Position numbers and translations under genes: made by a program. A stretch of 64,000 bases of DNA from Paenibacillus sp. FSL H3-0469 (GTDB lineage: Bacteria > Bacillota > Bacilli > Paenibacillales > Paenibacillaceae): NCBI RefSeq assembly GCF_038051945.1, contig NZ_CP150302.1:4836001-4900000 (forward strand), in the 5' to 3' direction. Below are positions 7,810 through 16,356 of the stretch, one piece after another. The stretch's first letter is position 1. The number at the start of each line of letters is the position of its first letter. The notes beneath the pieces are model-generated. The model did no database searches and was not told the DNA's origin. It saw only the letters and a list, made by a program, of their open reading frames with translations.

Positions 7810-8231
7810 AGCAGGCTCTAATCCGTCTGGAGCAGGGACCGGAGATTCAGCTGGAGCTGTTCGAACAGGAGGCGCCGGGAACCGTAGCCAATTTTGAAAA
7901 GCTTGCGAACAGCGGCTTTTACAACGGTCTGGCCTTTCAACGTGTGGTTCGCGGCTTCGTCGCCCAAGGAGGCTGCCCGGAGCGCAACGGCAGAGGCGGC
8001 ACAGATCCCATTCCCTGTGAGACGCAGGGGAATCCCCATAAGCATGTGCGCGGGGCGCTGTCTATGGCGCATTTTGGACCGGGTACGGGGTCCTGCCAGT
8101 TTTTTATCTGTTATGATACGTTCGATTATCTGGATGGCTGGCATACGGTATTCGGCAGGGTCACAGAAGGCATGGAGCATGTCGATGCCCTGCGGCGCGG
8201 AGCGGTGATGCAGGAGGTCCGCGTCTGGTAG
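7806..8231 (+). CDS. Cyclophilin-type peptidyl-prolyl cis-trans isomerase
   Basis: A 141-residue, single-domain cytosolic cyclophilin with no signal peptide. Recognisable motifs in order: PGTVANFEKLANSGFYNGLAFQRVV (the catalytic Arg is in FQRVV), GFVAQGGCPERNGRGGTD, HVRGALSMAH, GSCQFFICYD and LDGWHTVFGRVTEGM. It catalyses cis-trans isomerisation of Xaa-Pro bonds. The residues that bind the proline pocket (Arg, Phe in QFFI, His in GWHTVFG) are all present. The start overlaps the preceding small gene by 4 bp. The opp-type operon promoter follows 22 bp after the stop. Confidence 0.93.
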   Translation: MKQALIRLEQGPEIQLELFEQEAPGTVANFEKLANSGFYNGLAFQRVVRGFVAQGGCPERNGRGGTDPIPCETQGNPHKHVRGALSMAHFGPGTGSCQFFICYDTFDYLDGWHTVFGRVTEGMEHVDALRRGAVMQEVRVW

Positions 8232-8252
8232 AGATCATGGTAAATTCATACA

Positions 8253-8281
8253 TTGTAATTCCGAGTATTCCGATATATAAT
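8253..8281 (+). promoter_or_regulatory. Sigma-A promoter of the oligopeptide transporter operon
   Basis: TTGTAA (8253-8258), a 17-bp spacer, and a perfect TATAAT (8276-8281), 46 bp before the start of the binding-protein gene. Confidence 0.75.
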
Positions 8282-8327
8282 TGCTCAACAACGAGTAAGA
8301 ATGCTCATAGACATGGAGGAAGAGACA

Positions 8328-9941
8328 ATGCGTAAAGGGATAACTGGGGTTGCTATTCTACTATTATTAACACTGGTGATCAGTGCATGTTCCAATGGGA
8401 ATAACGCTTCATCTACTAATGCCGCACAGACACCGGCTGCATCACAAGAGCCAGCCGCCGGCGAACCGAAGGATGGAGGCAGTCTGATTATAGGGGTCGC
8501 TTCCGATCCGGTAGTACTGAACCCGAACTATGCGGGCGACCGTGTCAGCCTAACCATTGACCAGGCGCTATATGCTCCGCTGTTCCAGGTGAACAACGGC
8601 AAGAAGACCTTCTACCTGGCAGACAGCCTGACACCTTCAAGCGATAATCTGACGTATACATTGAAGCTTAAGGATGGATTGACCTGGCATGATGGAGAGA
8701 AGCTGACGGCAGATGACGTTGTGTTCACCATCGACAGCATTCTTGATGAGAAGCAGAACAGCTTCCTGCGTGCCAACTTCCTGATTGGCGACAAAGCGAT
8801 TAAGGCTGTCAAGGTCGATGACCTGACTGTGGAGTTCAAGCTGCCGCAGGTCAGCCCGGCTTTTGAAGCTACGCTGGTACAGGTAACCCCGATTCCTAAG
8901 CATATTTTTGAGAATGAGACCAACATCGAGAAGAGCACCAAGAACGCTTCTCCGGTAGGCTCCGGTGCCTTCAAGTTCAAGGAATACAAGGCCGGCGAGT
9001 ACCTGACGCTGGAGCGCTTCGACAACTACTTCGGCGGCAAGCCGCATCTGGATTCGGTCACTTACCGGATTGCCAAGGATACCAATGCTGCGAATCTGGC
9101 TCTGCAGAACGGCGAGATTAATGTGCAGTATCTGGACCCGAAGGATGTTCCTACGATTCAAGCGACGAATAATTTTGAGATTCTCCCGTATAGCGAAGGC
9201 CGCCTCGCTTATCTCATGTTCAATGCGAACAGCGATACCGGCGCCCTCGCCAAAAAAGAAGTCCGCCAAGCCCTGTCCCTGGCCCTTAGCCGCGACGAGC
9301 TGATCCAGACGGCGTACACATCCAGCGAATATGCTGATCCGGCAAAGTCCTTCCTGACACCGGATGCGCTGTACTTCACGAACGAGGTCCCTACCTTTGA
9401 CAATGATGCTGCCAAGGCGAAGGAACTGCTGGCTTCTGCCGGTGAGAGCAACCTGAAGCTCCGGTATATCGTACAGAGCGGGAACAAGGCGCAGGAAGCC
9501 ATCTCGCTGTATGTGCAGCAGAAGCTGAAGGCAATCGGCGTAGAGGTTGAATTGCAGAACATGGATTCCTCGGCCTGGGTGCAGAAATTCATTGATCTGA
9601 AGGCGACCGATTATGAGCTGGCGTTGACCGGCTATATCATGGGCTATGATCCGGATGCGTACCGTATCCTGTTCACTACGGGCAGCTCATCTAATTACTC
9701 GCATTATTCCAACAGTGAAGTTGACAAGCTGATGAATGACGGTGCAGGCGAAGCAGATCCGGCCAAGCGTGCAGAGATCTACAAGAAAGCACAGGAACTG
9801 GTAGCCGAAGATGCACCGATCTATCCGATCGCCTATACTAAGACTGTGGTAGCGGTATCGAAGAACTACGGCGGTATTGATGAAGCGGTACTGAAGCCTG
9901 TCGTCATCTTCGAAGACCTGTCCAAGATTTACAAGAAATAA
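8328..9941 (+). CDS. Oligopeptide ABC transporter substrate-binding lipoprotein
   Basis: A 537-residue extracellular solute-binding protein of family 5 (OppA/DppA type). The N-terminus is a lipoprotein signal: RKGITGVAILLLLTLVISAC with the lipid-modified Cys, then an Asn/Ser/Ala-rich linker. The mature part shows GGSLIIGVASDPVVLNPNYA, LTYTLKLKDGLTWHDGEKLTADDVVFTIDSI (the family signature), GSGAFKFKEYKAGEYLTLERFDNYFGG, and ALSLALSRDELIQ. It captures peptides outside the membrane for the downstream permeases. GGAGGAAGAG precedes the ATG at 8328; the upstream ATG at 8301 is poorer. It is first in a five-gene operon, separated from the permease genes by a hairpin that may set its higher expression. 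Confidence 0.93.
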   Translation: MRKGITGVAILLLLTLVISACSNGNNASSTNAAQTPAASQEPAAGEPKDGGSLIIGVASDPVVLNPNYAGDRVSLTIDQALYAPLFQVNNGKKTFYLADSLTPSSDNLTYTLKLKDGLTWHDGEKLTADDVVFTIDSILDEKQNSFLRANFLIGDKAIKAVKVDDLTVEFKLPQVSPAFEATLVQVTPIPKHIFENETNIEKSTKNASPVGSGAFKFKEYKAGEYLTLERFDNYFGGKPHLDSVTYRIAKDTNAANLALQNGEINVQYLDPKDVPTIQATNNFEILPYSEGRLAYLMFNANSDTGALAKKEVRQALSLALSRDELIQTAYTSSEYADPAKSFLTPDALYFTNEVPTFDNDAAKAKELLASAGESNLKLRYIVQSGNKAQEAISLYVQQKLKAIGVEVELQNMDSSAWVQKFIDLKATDYELALTGYIMGYDPDAYRILFTTGSSSNYSHYSNSEVDKLMNDGAGEADPAKRAEIYKKAQELVAEDAPIYPIAYTKTVVAVSKNYGGIDEAVLKPVVIFEDLSKIYKK

Positions 9942-9961
9942 TCTGCCTCACAAAATAAGCA

Positions 9962-10001
9962 AGGCAAAAAAATAAGCTGGTTTTCCCAGCTTATTTTTGC
10001 C
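9962..10001 (+). terminator. Intercistronic hairpin between binding protein and permease genes
   Basis: AAAAATAAGCTGG and CCAGCTTATTTTT form a stem of about 13 bp around TTTT, with GGC/GCC outside it. As the permease genes continue on the same strand, it probably acts as a partial terminator or mRNA stabiliser. Confidence 0.7.
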
Positions 10002-10026
10002 TGTTAAGAGCTGGGAGAAGCTGCGT

Positions 10027-10977
10027 ATGAGACAACTCATCGTCCGAAGGTTGCTGCAAACATTGCCGATGCTGTTTTTCGTATCGGTGGTCTGTTTTAC
10101 TATGATTAAGCTGGCTCCGGGAGATCCGGTGCTGTCATTTGTGACGCCCAATATGCATGCCGATGATATTGAGCGTATCCGCCATAATCTGGGGCTGGAT
10201 AAGCCTGCTTATATCCAATATTTCATCTGGGTCAAAGAGATGGTCCAGGGTAATTTCGGCTATTCCCTGGTCAATCACCAGCCCGTGCTGGGCCAGATCC
10301 TGGAACGTCTGCCTGCGACAGCGGGACTAATGGGCAGCGCCATCGCGCTGGCGGTAATCCTGGCAATTCCGCTAGGCCTCGTGGCCGGTGCGAACCGCAA
10401 CCGCTGGGTAGACAAGCTGATCAATTTTATCGCTTATATCGGCATCTCCATCCCCTTATTCTGGCTGGCGATCCTGCTGATGTATCTGTTCGCGATCAAG
10501 CTGCATCTGCTTCCAAGCATGGGGATGCGCACCATTGGTGTGGAATCGCCGCTTGATGTGCTGAAGCACGGGATATTACCTTGTACGGTGCTGGCCTTCA
10601 GTTTCCTGTCCGGGTATGTGCGCTATATCCGCTCCAGTACCATCGGACAGCTTAAGGAGGAGTATGTGCAGATCCAGTACGCTTTTGGCTCGAAGAAATC
10701 CACGATTCTGTTCCGCCATGTGCTGAAGCATGTCCTGCTGCCGGTCATCACTCTAATCGGTATGTCGATGGGAGATCTGGTGGCCGGGGCGATTGTTACG
10801 GAGACGGTGTTCTCCTGGCCGGGGATCGGCTCCCTGGGAATGACGGCGGTGAAGGGGATGGATTATCCTGTCATTATGGGGATTACTTTGTTCTCTTCCT
10901 TAATGCTGATCTTCGGTAATCTGGTGGCAGATATTCTCTACAGCTTTGTTGATCCAAGAATCAAACTGAAGGGGTGA
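10027..10977 (+). CDS. Oligopeptide ABC transporter permease (OppB/DppB type)
   Basis: A 316-residue membrane protein. It has the typical DppB/OppB opening LIVRRLLQTLPMLFFVSVVCFTMIKLAPGDP (TM1 and conserved PGDP), then six predicted membrane segments. The EAA-like loop, which contacts the ATPase, is around YVQIQYAFGSKKSTILFRHVLKHVLLPVITLIG, and the end contains ETVFSWPGIGSLG and YSFVDPRIKLKG, both family hallmarks. It forms the translocation channel with the next gene. The ATG at 10027 is chosen because GGGAG is about 9 bases upstream and the longer frame starts inside the terminator hairpin. The next gene starts 4 bp after its stop. Confidence 0.93.
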   Translation: MRQLIVRRLLQTLPMLFFVSVVCFTMIKLAPGDPVLSFVTPNMHADDIERIRHNLGLDKPAYIQYFIWVKEMVQGNFGYSLVNHQPVLGQILERLPATAGLMGSAIALAVILAIPLGLVAGANRNRWVDKLINFIAYIGISIPLFWLAILLMYLFAIKLHLLPSMGMRTIGVESPLDVLKHGILPCTVLAFSFLSGYVRYIRSSTIGQLKEEYVQIQYAFGSKKSTILFRHVLKHVLLPVITLIGMSMGDLVAGAIVTETVFSWPGIGSLGMTAVKGMDYPVIMGITLFSSLMLIFGNLVADILYSFVDPRIKLKG

Positions 10978-10981
10978 CCTC

Positions 10982-11827
10982 ATGAATCGCAGTAAATGGA
11001 AAAACCTGCAGTCCGAGCTGTTTACGAACGGTCTGGGTGTCGCTGCTCTTGTCATATTGATGGTGTTTACACTGGGGGCGGTCTTTGCCTTCCTGTCCGG
11101 TCATGATCCGAATGCCATGGACGCCATGGCCCGCCTCACGAAGCCCGGCGCCGCGCATCTGTTCGGTACCGATGATTATGGCCGCGACTATTTGTCCAGA
11201 GCCTTATACGGGGGCCGGGTTTCACTGCTGGTCGGATTCGCCTCCATGATCGTAGCAACCTTTGTAGGCGTGCTGGTTGGGGTGATTAGCGGATATTTTG
11301 GCGGCTGGATCGATAATCTGCTAATGCGGATGCTGGATATTATCATGTCGATCCCGTCCTTCCTGATCCTGCTGCTGCTCAGCGTCTACCTGAAGCCGAG
11401 CATCGGCAATCTGATTATTATTATTGCTCTCTTGATGTGGATGAATGTGGCCCGTGTCGTCCGTGCGGAGACCCTGACAATCAAGGAACGGGAGTACGTG
11501 TTATATGCCAAGGCCTCGGGACAGAGTGCCTTCGGCATGATCTGGCGGCATATCCTCCCGGGACTGGTCCCGGTAATTATCGTAGGGGCGACGAATAATA
11601 TTGCCTCGGCTATTATGATGGAATCGTCGCTGAGCTTCCTCGGCTTCGGGGTGCAGCCGCCGAATGCCACGTGGGGGAGTATGCTGAACAGCGCACAGGG
11701 GTATATTGCCCAGGCGCCTTATCTGGCGCTGTTCCCCGGGCTGATGATCCTGTTTACTGTGCTGAGCTTCAATGTGCTGGGAGATATTTTGCGGGTCGGC
11801 TTTGAACCCAAGCTGATCCGGAGATAG
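10982..11827 (+). CDS. Oligopeptide ABC transporter permease (OppC/DppC type)
   Basis: A 281-residue inner-membrane permease. It shows a single N-terminal TM (GVAALVILMVFTLGAVFAFL), HLFGTDDYGRDYLSRALYGGRVSLLVGF (the DppC/OppC signature), and further spans. The EAA loop is EYVLYAKASGQSAFGMIWRHILPGLVPVIIV, and the family motif ESSLSFLGFGVQPPNATWGSML follows. It ends FNVLGDILRVGFEPKL. It pairs with the preceding permease to form the channel. AAGGGGTGA precedes the start. It sits in the same operon, 14 bp before the first ATPase. Confidence 0.94.
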   Translation: MNRSKWKNLQSELFTNGLGVAALVILMVFTLGAVFAFLSGHDPNAMDAMARLTKPGAAHLFGTDDYGRDYLSRALYGGRVSLLVGFASMIVATFVGVLVGVISGYFGGWIDNLLMRMLDIIMSIPSFLILLLLSVYLKPSIGNLIIIIALLMWMNVARVVRAETLTIKEREYVLYAKASGQSAFGMIWRHILPGLVPVIIVGATNNIASAIMMESSLSFLGFGVQPPNATWGSMLNSAQGYIAQAPYLALFPGLMILFTVLSFNVLGDILRVGFEPKLIRR

Positions 11828-11841
11828 GAGAGTGGAACATC

Positions 11842-12852
11842 ATGACTGAACGGCTGCTGACTGTTGAGGATTTACAGGTTTCTTTCGCTACCCGGGACGG
11901 AGAGAATCAGGCCGTCCGCGGCGTTAGCTTCCATATTGATGCGGGTGAGACCGTAGGCATTGTCGGGGAATCCGGCAGTGGTAAAAGTGTTACAGCCAAG
12001 GCGGTCATGTCCCTGATCACACCGCCGGGGCATATGACTGCCGGGAAGCTGGAATTCCGCGGCAAGAGCCTGAAGGGGCTTACGGAGAAGCAGTGGCGGT
12101 CCTTACGCGGTAACCGGATTGCAATGGTCTTCCAGGACCCGATGACCTCGCTGAATCCGGTCAAGCGCATCGGCCAGCAATTAACAGAGGTTATCCGCAG
12201 ACACCGGGGACTGGATAAAGCGGCGGCCTATACCGAAGCGGCGGAGCTTCTCCGCCAGGTCGGCATCCGTGATCCGGAGCAGCGGCTGAAGCAATATCCG
12301 CATGAATTCAGCGGAGGGATGCGCCAGCGGGTGATGATCGCGATGGCACTCTCCTGCCGCCCGGAGCTGCTGATTGCCGATGAGCCTACCACCGCACTGG
12401 ATGCGACCATCCAGGCGCAGATCCTTGATCTGTTCAAAGAGCTGAAAGAACGGGGAGATACAGCAATTGCGCTTATAACCCATGATCTGGGAGTGGTAGC
12501 CCAGGTCTGCACGCGTGTCATTGTCATGTATGGCGGACTGGTTATGGAGGAGGGGACGGTGCAGGACATCTTCTACCGGCCTCAGCATCCGTATACACAG
12601 GGCTTGCTGCGTTCCATACCTAAGCGCGGGGGCGGTGAGCGTGAGCGGCTGATTCCGATCGAGGGCACACCGCCCGATCTGCTGAATCCCCCGCCCGGCT
12701 GCCCGTTCATGGACCGTTGTCCGCATGCCTTCGCCCGTTGCAGTGAACGTCCTCCGGTAGTCGAGTTTGCACCGGGGCACCGCTCGATGTGCTGGCTGAC
12801 CGAAGGTACAGAAGAGAAGACGGCAGTTACAGCGGGGAGGGATTTCACTTGA
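11842..12852 (+). CDS. Oligopeptide ABC transporter ATPase (OppD/DppD type)
   Basis: A 336-residue cytosolic ATPase. Walker A GESGSGKS is at about 42-49, the Q-loop is in MVFQDPMTSLNPV, the ABC signature is FSGGMRQRV, and Walker B is LLIADEPTTALD, followed by the H-loop in ITHDLGVVAQ. The C-terminal OppD extension carries HPYTQGLLRSIPK and the cysteine-bearing PPPGCPFMDRCPHAFARC segment, which in this family can bind an iron-sulfur cluster or metal. It powers peptide import with the next gene product. AGGAG lies upstream. Its TGA overlaps the TTG start of the next gene. Confidence 0.95.
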   Translation: MTERLLTVEDLQVSFATRDGENQAVRGVSFHIDAGETVGIVGESGSGKSVTAKAVMSLITPPGHMTAGKLEFRGKSLKGLTEKQWRSLRGNRIAMVFQDPMTSLNPVKRIGQQLTEVIRRHRGLDKAAAYTEAAELLRQVGIRDPEQRLKQYPHEFSGGMRQRVMIAMALSCRPELLIADEPTTALDATIQAQILDLFKELKERGDTAIALITHDLGVVAQVCTRVIVMYGGLVMEEGTVQDIFYRPQHPYTQGLLRSIPKRGGGERERLIPIEGTPPDLLNPPPGCPFMDRCPHAFARCSERPPVVEFAPGHRSMCWLTEGTEEKTAVTAGRDFT

Positions 12853-13766
12853 GTGAGCGCAAGGTGCTTGTAGAGGTTAACAATCTGAAGAAGCATTTCC
12901 CGAAGGGCAAGGATCTGCGCGGACGGGATAAGGGTGTACTTAAGGCTGTGGACGGGGTCAGCTTCCAGATCCGCCAGGGCGAGACCTTCGGCCTGGTCGG
13001 TGAATCCGGAAGCGGCAAGTCCACGGTCGGGCGCTGTCTGCTCCGTCTGTACGATTATACGGACGGCGAGGTGTTCTACGACGGGCGTCCGCTAGGGAAG
13101 CTGGGCGAGAAAGGGCTGAAGCCCTTCCGCAGGCGGATTCAGTCCATCTTTCAGGACCCGTATTCCTCGCTTAATCCGAGCCTGAACGTACTGGAGCTGA
13201 TCAGTGAGCCGATGCGGATTCACGGTCTCAATCCGGGCGAAGAGCGCAAGGAAGCGGTGGCAGAGCTGCTGGAGAAGGTGGGGCTGAAGCGGGAGCATCT
13301 GTACCGCTTCCCTCATGAATTCAGCGGCGGGCAACGCCAGCGGATCTCCATCGCCCGGGCGCTGTCAGTCCGGCCTGAGTTCGTCGTCTGCGATGAGCCC
13401 ATCTCTGCGCTGGATGTCTCTGTTCAGGCCCAGGTCGTTAATATGCTGGAGGATCTGCAAGCCGAGTTCGGGCTGACCTATTTGTTCATCGCCCATGATC
13501 TGTCGATGGTCCGCCATATTGCCGACCGGATCGGCGTGATGTATGGCGGCAGGCTGGTGGAGGTGGCTCCAAGCGATGAGCTGTATGATAATCCGCTCCA
13601 CCCCTACACCAGGGCGCTGCTCTCCTCCATTCTGGAGACAGACCCGATGAAGGCCAGCCAGCGGATTCAGCTGGAGGCTTATCCGGCTACGCGCGGGACA
13701 GAGGAAGCCGCTGTACTGCGGGAAGTGAGTCCTGGACATTATGTGGCCGGAGAATATGCAGACTAA
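12849..13766 (+). CDS. Oligopeptide ABC transporter ATPase (OppF/DppF type)
   Basis: A 305-residue ATPase that pairs with the preceding one. It has VNNLKKHFPKG, Walker A GESGSGKS, the Q-loop SIFQDPYSSLNP, the signature FSGGQRQRIS, Walker B FVVCDEPISALD, and the H-loop FIAHDLSMVRHI, then HPYTRALLSSIL of the OppF C-terminal region. The start is taken as TTG at 12849 because GGGAGGG lies 6-7 bases upstream and the protein then begins SERKVLVEVNNLKKHF like other OppF proteins; the longer frame to 12789 would overlap the upstream gene by 64 bp. It is last in the operon. No clear terminator was seen before the next gene. Confidence 0.93.
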   Translation: MSERKVLVEVNNLKKHFPKGKDLRGRDKGVLKAVDGVSFQIRQGETFGLVGESGSGKSTVGRCLLRLYDYTDGEVFYDGRPLGKLGEKGLKPFRRRIQSIFQDPYSSLNPSLNVLELISEPMRIHGLNPGEERKEAVAELLEKVGLKREHLYRFPHEFSGGQRQRISIARALSVRPEFVVCDEPISALDVSVQAQVVNMLEDLQAEFGLTYLFIAHDLSMVRHIADRIGVMYGGRLVEVAPSDELYDNPLHPYTRALLSSILETDPMKASQRIQLEAYPATRGTEEAAVLREVSPGHYVAGEYAD

Positions 13767-13819
13767 TATTGTGAACGAATCTTAGGAGATATACATCTGC
13801 GAATCAAGGAGGAGATACA

Positions 13820-14269
13820 ATGACAATACCGACTAGCAAGGTCAAATTATCACAATGGGATGCGCTTCTGCTGGAATCGCTGCGCGCGCTGTCCGGATCT
13901 GACGAAGAGCTGCTGCGCAGAGTCAGTGAAGGGGATCTGCCAGCCGATGAGAGTAAATACGAGTTCGATTACGGGCAGTTGTCAACCCTTGCTGATGAGC
14001 AGCCCGAGTTGTTCCGTCAGGCTGTAACGGAAGGCTATCAGATCAAGTACAATACCATCCGCGGAATCCGCAGCTGGATAGAAGTTGCCTTCGGCATCGA
14101 GCCAAAGCTGGAGCTTGAGGAAGGCTGCGAAGCAGTCGAGGCGTTGTTATCTGAATCACAGAAGCGACAGCTGGAGGGTGTATTATCCTTCGGCTGGCAC
14201 ATTACAGGTAGCGGATCATCCGCAGATGGCGGGAATGCCGCTTACCGGATCGAGCCGATCCAGAGATAG
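13820..14269 (+). CDS. Hypothetical protein
   Basis: A 149-residue protein that I do not recognise. The N-terminal part is helical and charged (LSQWDALLLESLRALSGSDEELLRRVSEGDLP), followed by ESKYEFDYGQLSTLADEQPELFRQAVTEGYQIKYNTIRGIRSWIEVAFGIEP, and a C-terminal part with SESQKRQLEGVLSFGWHI. There is no signal peptide, membrane span or catalytic motif. AAGGAGGAG precedes the ATG. It is 53 bp after the peptide transporter operon on the same strand and may be a readthrough gene. Confidence 0.7.
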   Translation: MTIPTSKVKLSQWDALLLESLRALSGSDEELLRRVSEGDLPADESKYEFDYGQLSTLADEQPELFRQAVTEGYQIKYNTIRGIRSWIEVAFGIEPKLELEEGCEAVEALLSESQKRQLEGVLSFGWHITGSGSSADGGNAAYRIEPIQR

Positions 14270-14309
14270 ATCGGAATTGCCGGGCGATCTTTGTTTAAAT
14301 ATAAGAATT

Positions 14310-14396
14310 TATATGTTGCATATGATAACCTATCCTTCTATTTCTCGCTGAAACGGGTACCGTCCTTTACAAGGACGGCAAAGCCGTTTCCACTTG
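14310..14396 (+). repeat. Dispersed hairpin repeat, copy 1
   Basis: About 85 bp similar, in the same orientation, to 57037-57118. It includes a shared ATCCTTCTATTTCTCGC lead-in, a hairpin of ACCGTCCTT / AAGGACGG with flanking GAAACGG and CCGTTTC arms (imperfect here), and a CCACTTG end. It lies about 65 bp before the lipoprotein gene. Confidence 0.75.
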
Positions 14397-14461
14397 TTTG
14401 GATTGGAGCAGGACGTTGGTTCGTAGATGATAGGCTCTAGTAAAGTGAAGGGGGACGAGAG

Positions 14462-15208
14462 ATGAGCTTGATCCTGAAACACATCTTCACAGTGCTGCTA
14501 GCACCACTTATGCTGATTAATGCGGGCTGCGGATCTTCCGCGGACACTTTACCTGCGGAGAACACACAGGTTACCGAGCCGGTCAAACTGGATTGGCAGG
14601 AGATGCAACCTACGCTCAAGCCTGAGGCTTGGGCAGGTCTTCCTTCAGATGCGGAGATCATTTCGGATCAGCATCTGGAGGCATTCGGAGGAATCCGGCT
14701 TACCTTCTTCACGAAGCCAGGGGATGAGGATTATGTATATGCAGGACTGGAGTCTTCGGCCGGATCTTACTTTCTCGGTCCGTCAGGGACTTACAATTAC
14801 CGGGAACCCGGTGATAGTACTGCCGCTGCTTGCGTACTGTTTGACGGTGTGGCCCTCAAAATCACCGGCGGGCTTGGAGCAAATCTGTCGCTCAGCAGTT
14901 ATTACAACATTGATGCTTTAGGAATACCGGCTGGAGTATTGCAGGTGAGTACCGGGCATACCCGTGAAGTGGATGTGGACCGGGATGGAAGTACGGAGGT
15001 GGTTGCAGCACATGGCACCCCTATGTCGGCCTATGTGTACCGCTGGCATAACGGACATGCCGAGGAGGCTTATCTGAATGATGCCCTGCAGGCCGATTCC
15101 GTGATGCTCAGGGATGATCTCGTGTACGAGACTGCTGATTTGGGTGAGAGTCAGGTAATGGAATACCGGCTCATTCCCGAAGAATTGATTCCGGTAGATG
15201 CTGAATAA
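14462..15208 (+). CDS. Hypothetical lipoprotein
   Basis: A 248-residue exported protein that I do not recognise. The N-terminus is LKHIFTVLLAPLMLINAGC, a hydrophobic stretch ending in a lipobox Cys, so the mature protein is probably tethered to the outer face of the membrane. The rest is beta-rich with short motifs such as GVALKITGGLGANLSLSSYY and a DVDRDGSTEVVAAHG segment that resembles the Asp-rich calcium-binding loop of FG-GAP/VCBS-type repeats. AGGGGGACGAGAG precedes the ATG. It is followed by a long hairpin and the convergent SDR gene. Confidence 0.75.
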   Translation: MSLILKHIFTVLLAPLMLINAGCGSSADTLPAENTQVTEPVKLDWQEMQPTLKPEAWAGLPSDAEIISDQHLEAFGGIRLTFFTKPGDEDYVYAGLESSAGSYFLGPSGTYNYREPGDSTAAACVLFDGVALKITGGLGANLSLSSYYNIDALGIPAGVLQVSTGHTREVDVDRDGSTEVVAAHGTPMSAYVYRWHNGHAEEAYLNDALQADSVMLRDDLVYETADLGESQVMEYRLIPEELIPVDAE

Positions 15209-15258
15209 ATGAAACGGTGTACTCCCGACAGTAAGAAGTCGTGTACACCGTTCATTAA
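15208..15258. terminator. Hairpin between convergent genes
   Basis: TGAAACGGTGTAC (from 15209) pairs with GTACACCGTTCA (to 15255) around an 18-19-bp loop. It serves as a likely bidirectional end for the lipoprotein and the SDR gene. The U-run is weak. Confidence 0.5.
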
Positions 15259-15282
15259 TATTCAGCTGCTTACACAGTATGT

Positions 15283-16122
15283 TTACATATTTAATTGGAT
15301 TCTGCGCGTGCTTAGTACGCCTTCCAGTCCAGTAGGGTCGGTGCTGACCTTGCGGGCCACGAAGGCTTCGGCCCGCTCCGAGGTGCGCAGGCGCAGCGGC
15401 TTGGTCTCAAGCTGTACCAGCTCCCACATCACATCCGCAACAGAGTCTGCCGTCTGCGGCTCCACATTACGCTCCAGGAACGCTGCTCTGTAAGCATCCA
15501 GAATGGGCTTGTACTCGTCCTCCAGAACGCCGCCGGTGCTGGCGACATGCCCCATTACGGTTGAATTGAATTCCGTGGCGATTGCCCCTGGCTCAAGCAG
15601 GGTGATGTCGATGTTGAACTGCGGCTTGTAGTAGGTGGCCAGACTCTCCAGCAGCCCTTCCACTGCGAATTTGCTGGCGCAGTACACCTCGTTCATCGGT
15701 TGCCCGACCAGTCCGCCGACACTGGAGGTCGCTACAATATGGGCGTAGCCAGTCTTTTGCAGCAGCGGCAGTGCAGCCCGGATCGTATGCATGACCCCGT
15801 ACACGTTGGTATTGAAGACCTCCTCAATCTCAGGGAACGGTGCCTGCCCAAGCGCTCTCAGGTAGCCGAAGCCGGCATTGCAGAATAATAGATCCAGCTT
15901 GCCTTGCTCCGCTTCTATCCGTTCTATAACCTGCCGAATACTCTCCGGCTGTGTTACCTCCAGCTCTACGAACTGCAGACCCTCTACATTCTGGTACAGC
16001 TCCTGTTCACGCTTCAGATGGCGTGTTCCGGCGTAGACCGTCCAGCCCTCATGGGCGAACTTCAGTGCAGTGGCAAGGCCAATGCCGGAGGATGCTCCGG
16101 TGATGCAGATTACTTTTGACAT
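15283..16122 (-). CDS. Short-chain dehydrogenase/reductase (classical SDR)
   Basis: A 279-residue Rossmann-fold oxidoreductase. The cofactor loop TGASSGIG is at the N-terminus. CNAG is followed by the catalytic Ser in ATSSVGG and the Tyr-x-x-x-Lys pair in VYCASKFAVEGLLESLA. An Arg in the second strand (AGTRHL) suggests NADP preference. The C-terminal LLEPGAIATEFNST region is of the classical type. The substrate is unknown. GGAGG sits about 11 bases before the ATG at 16122; the upstream Met codons are less well placed. It is transcribed alone, divergent from the AI-2E transporter gene. A TATAAT at about 16203-16208 on the minus strand may be its -10 box. Confidence 0.9.
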   Translation of the reverse strand: MSKVICITGASSGIGLATALKFAHEGWTVYAGTRHLKREQELYQNVEGLQFVELEVTQPESIRQVIERIEAEQGKLDLLFCNAGFGYLRALGQAPFPEIEEVFNTNVYGVMHTIRAALPLLQKTGYAHIVATSSVGGLVGQPMNEVYCASKFAVEGLLESLATYYKPQFNIDITLLEPGAIATEFNSTVMGHVASTGGVLEDEYKPILDAYRAAFLERNVEPQTADSVADVMWELVQLETKPLRLRTSERAEAFVARKVSTDPTGLEGVLSTRRIQLNM

Positions 16123-16356
16123 ACTAGCTTTCGCCTCCATTAGTTTGAACTTCATTGATTTGGACCTATTGAAAAAGGTATAAATGTTCCAGTTTTGCCC
16201 ACATTATAGCATATAGAAATAGAGCTACCTGAAAATCGACATAAAGTTCGCTGTTTCGCGGGAATTGGGCTGTGCAAAGTTGCTATAATTGTTTTCAGTA
16301 CGGTACACTATAACTAAAATCTTAATCGCCTGCGAATGGAGAGGAACAAGGGAACA

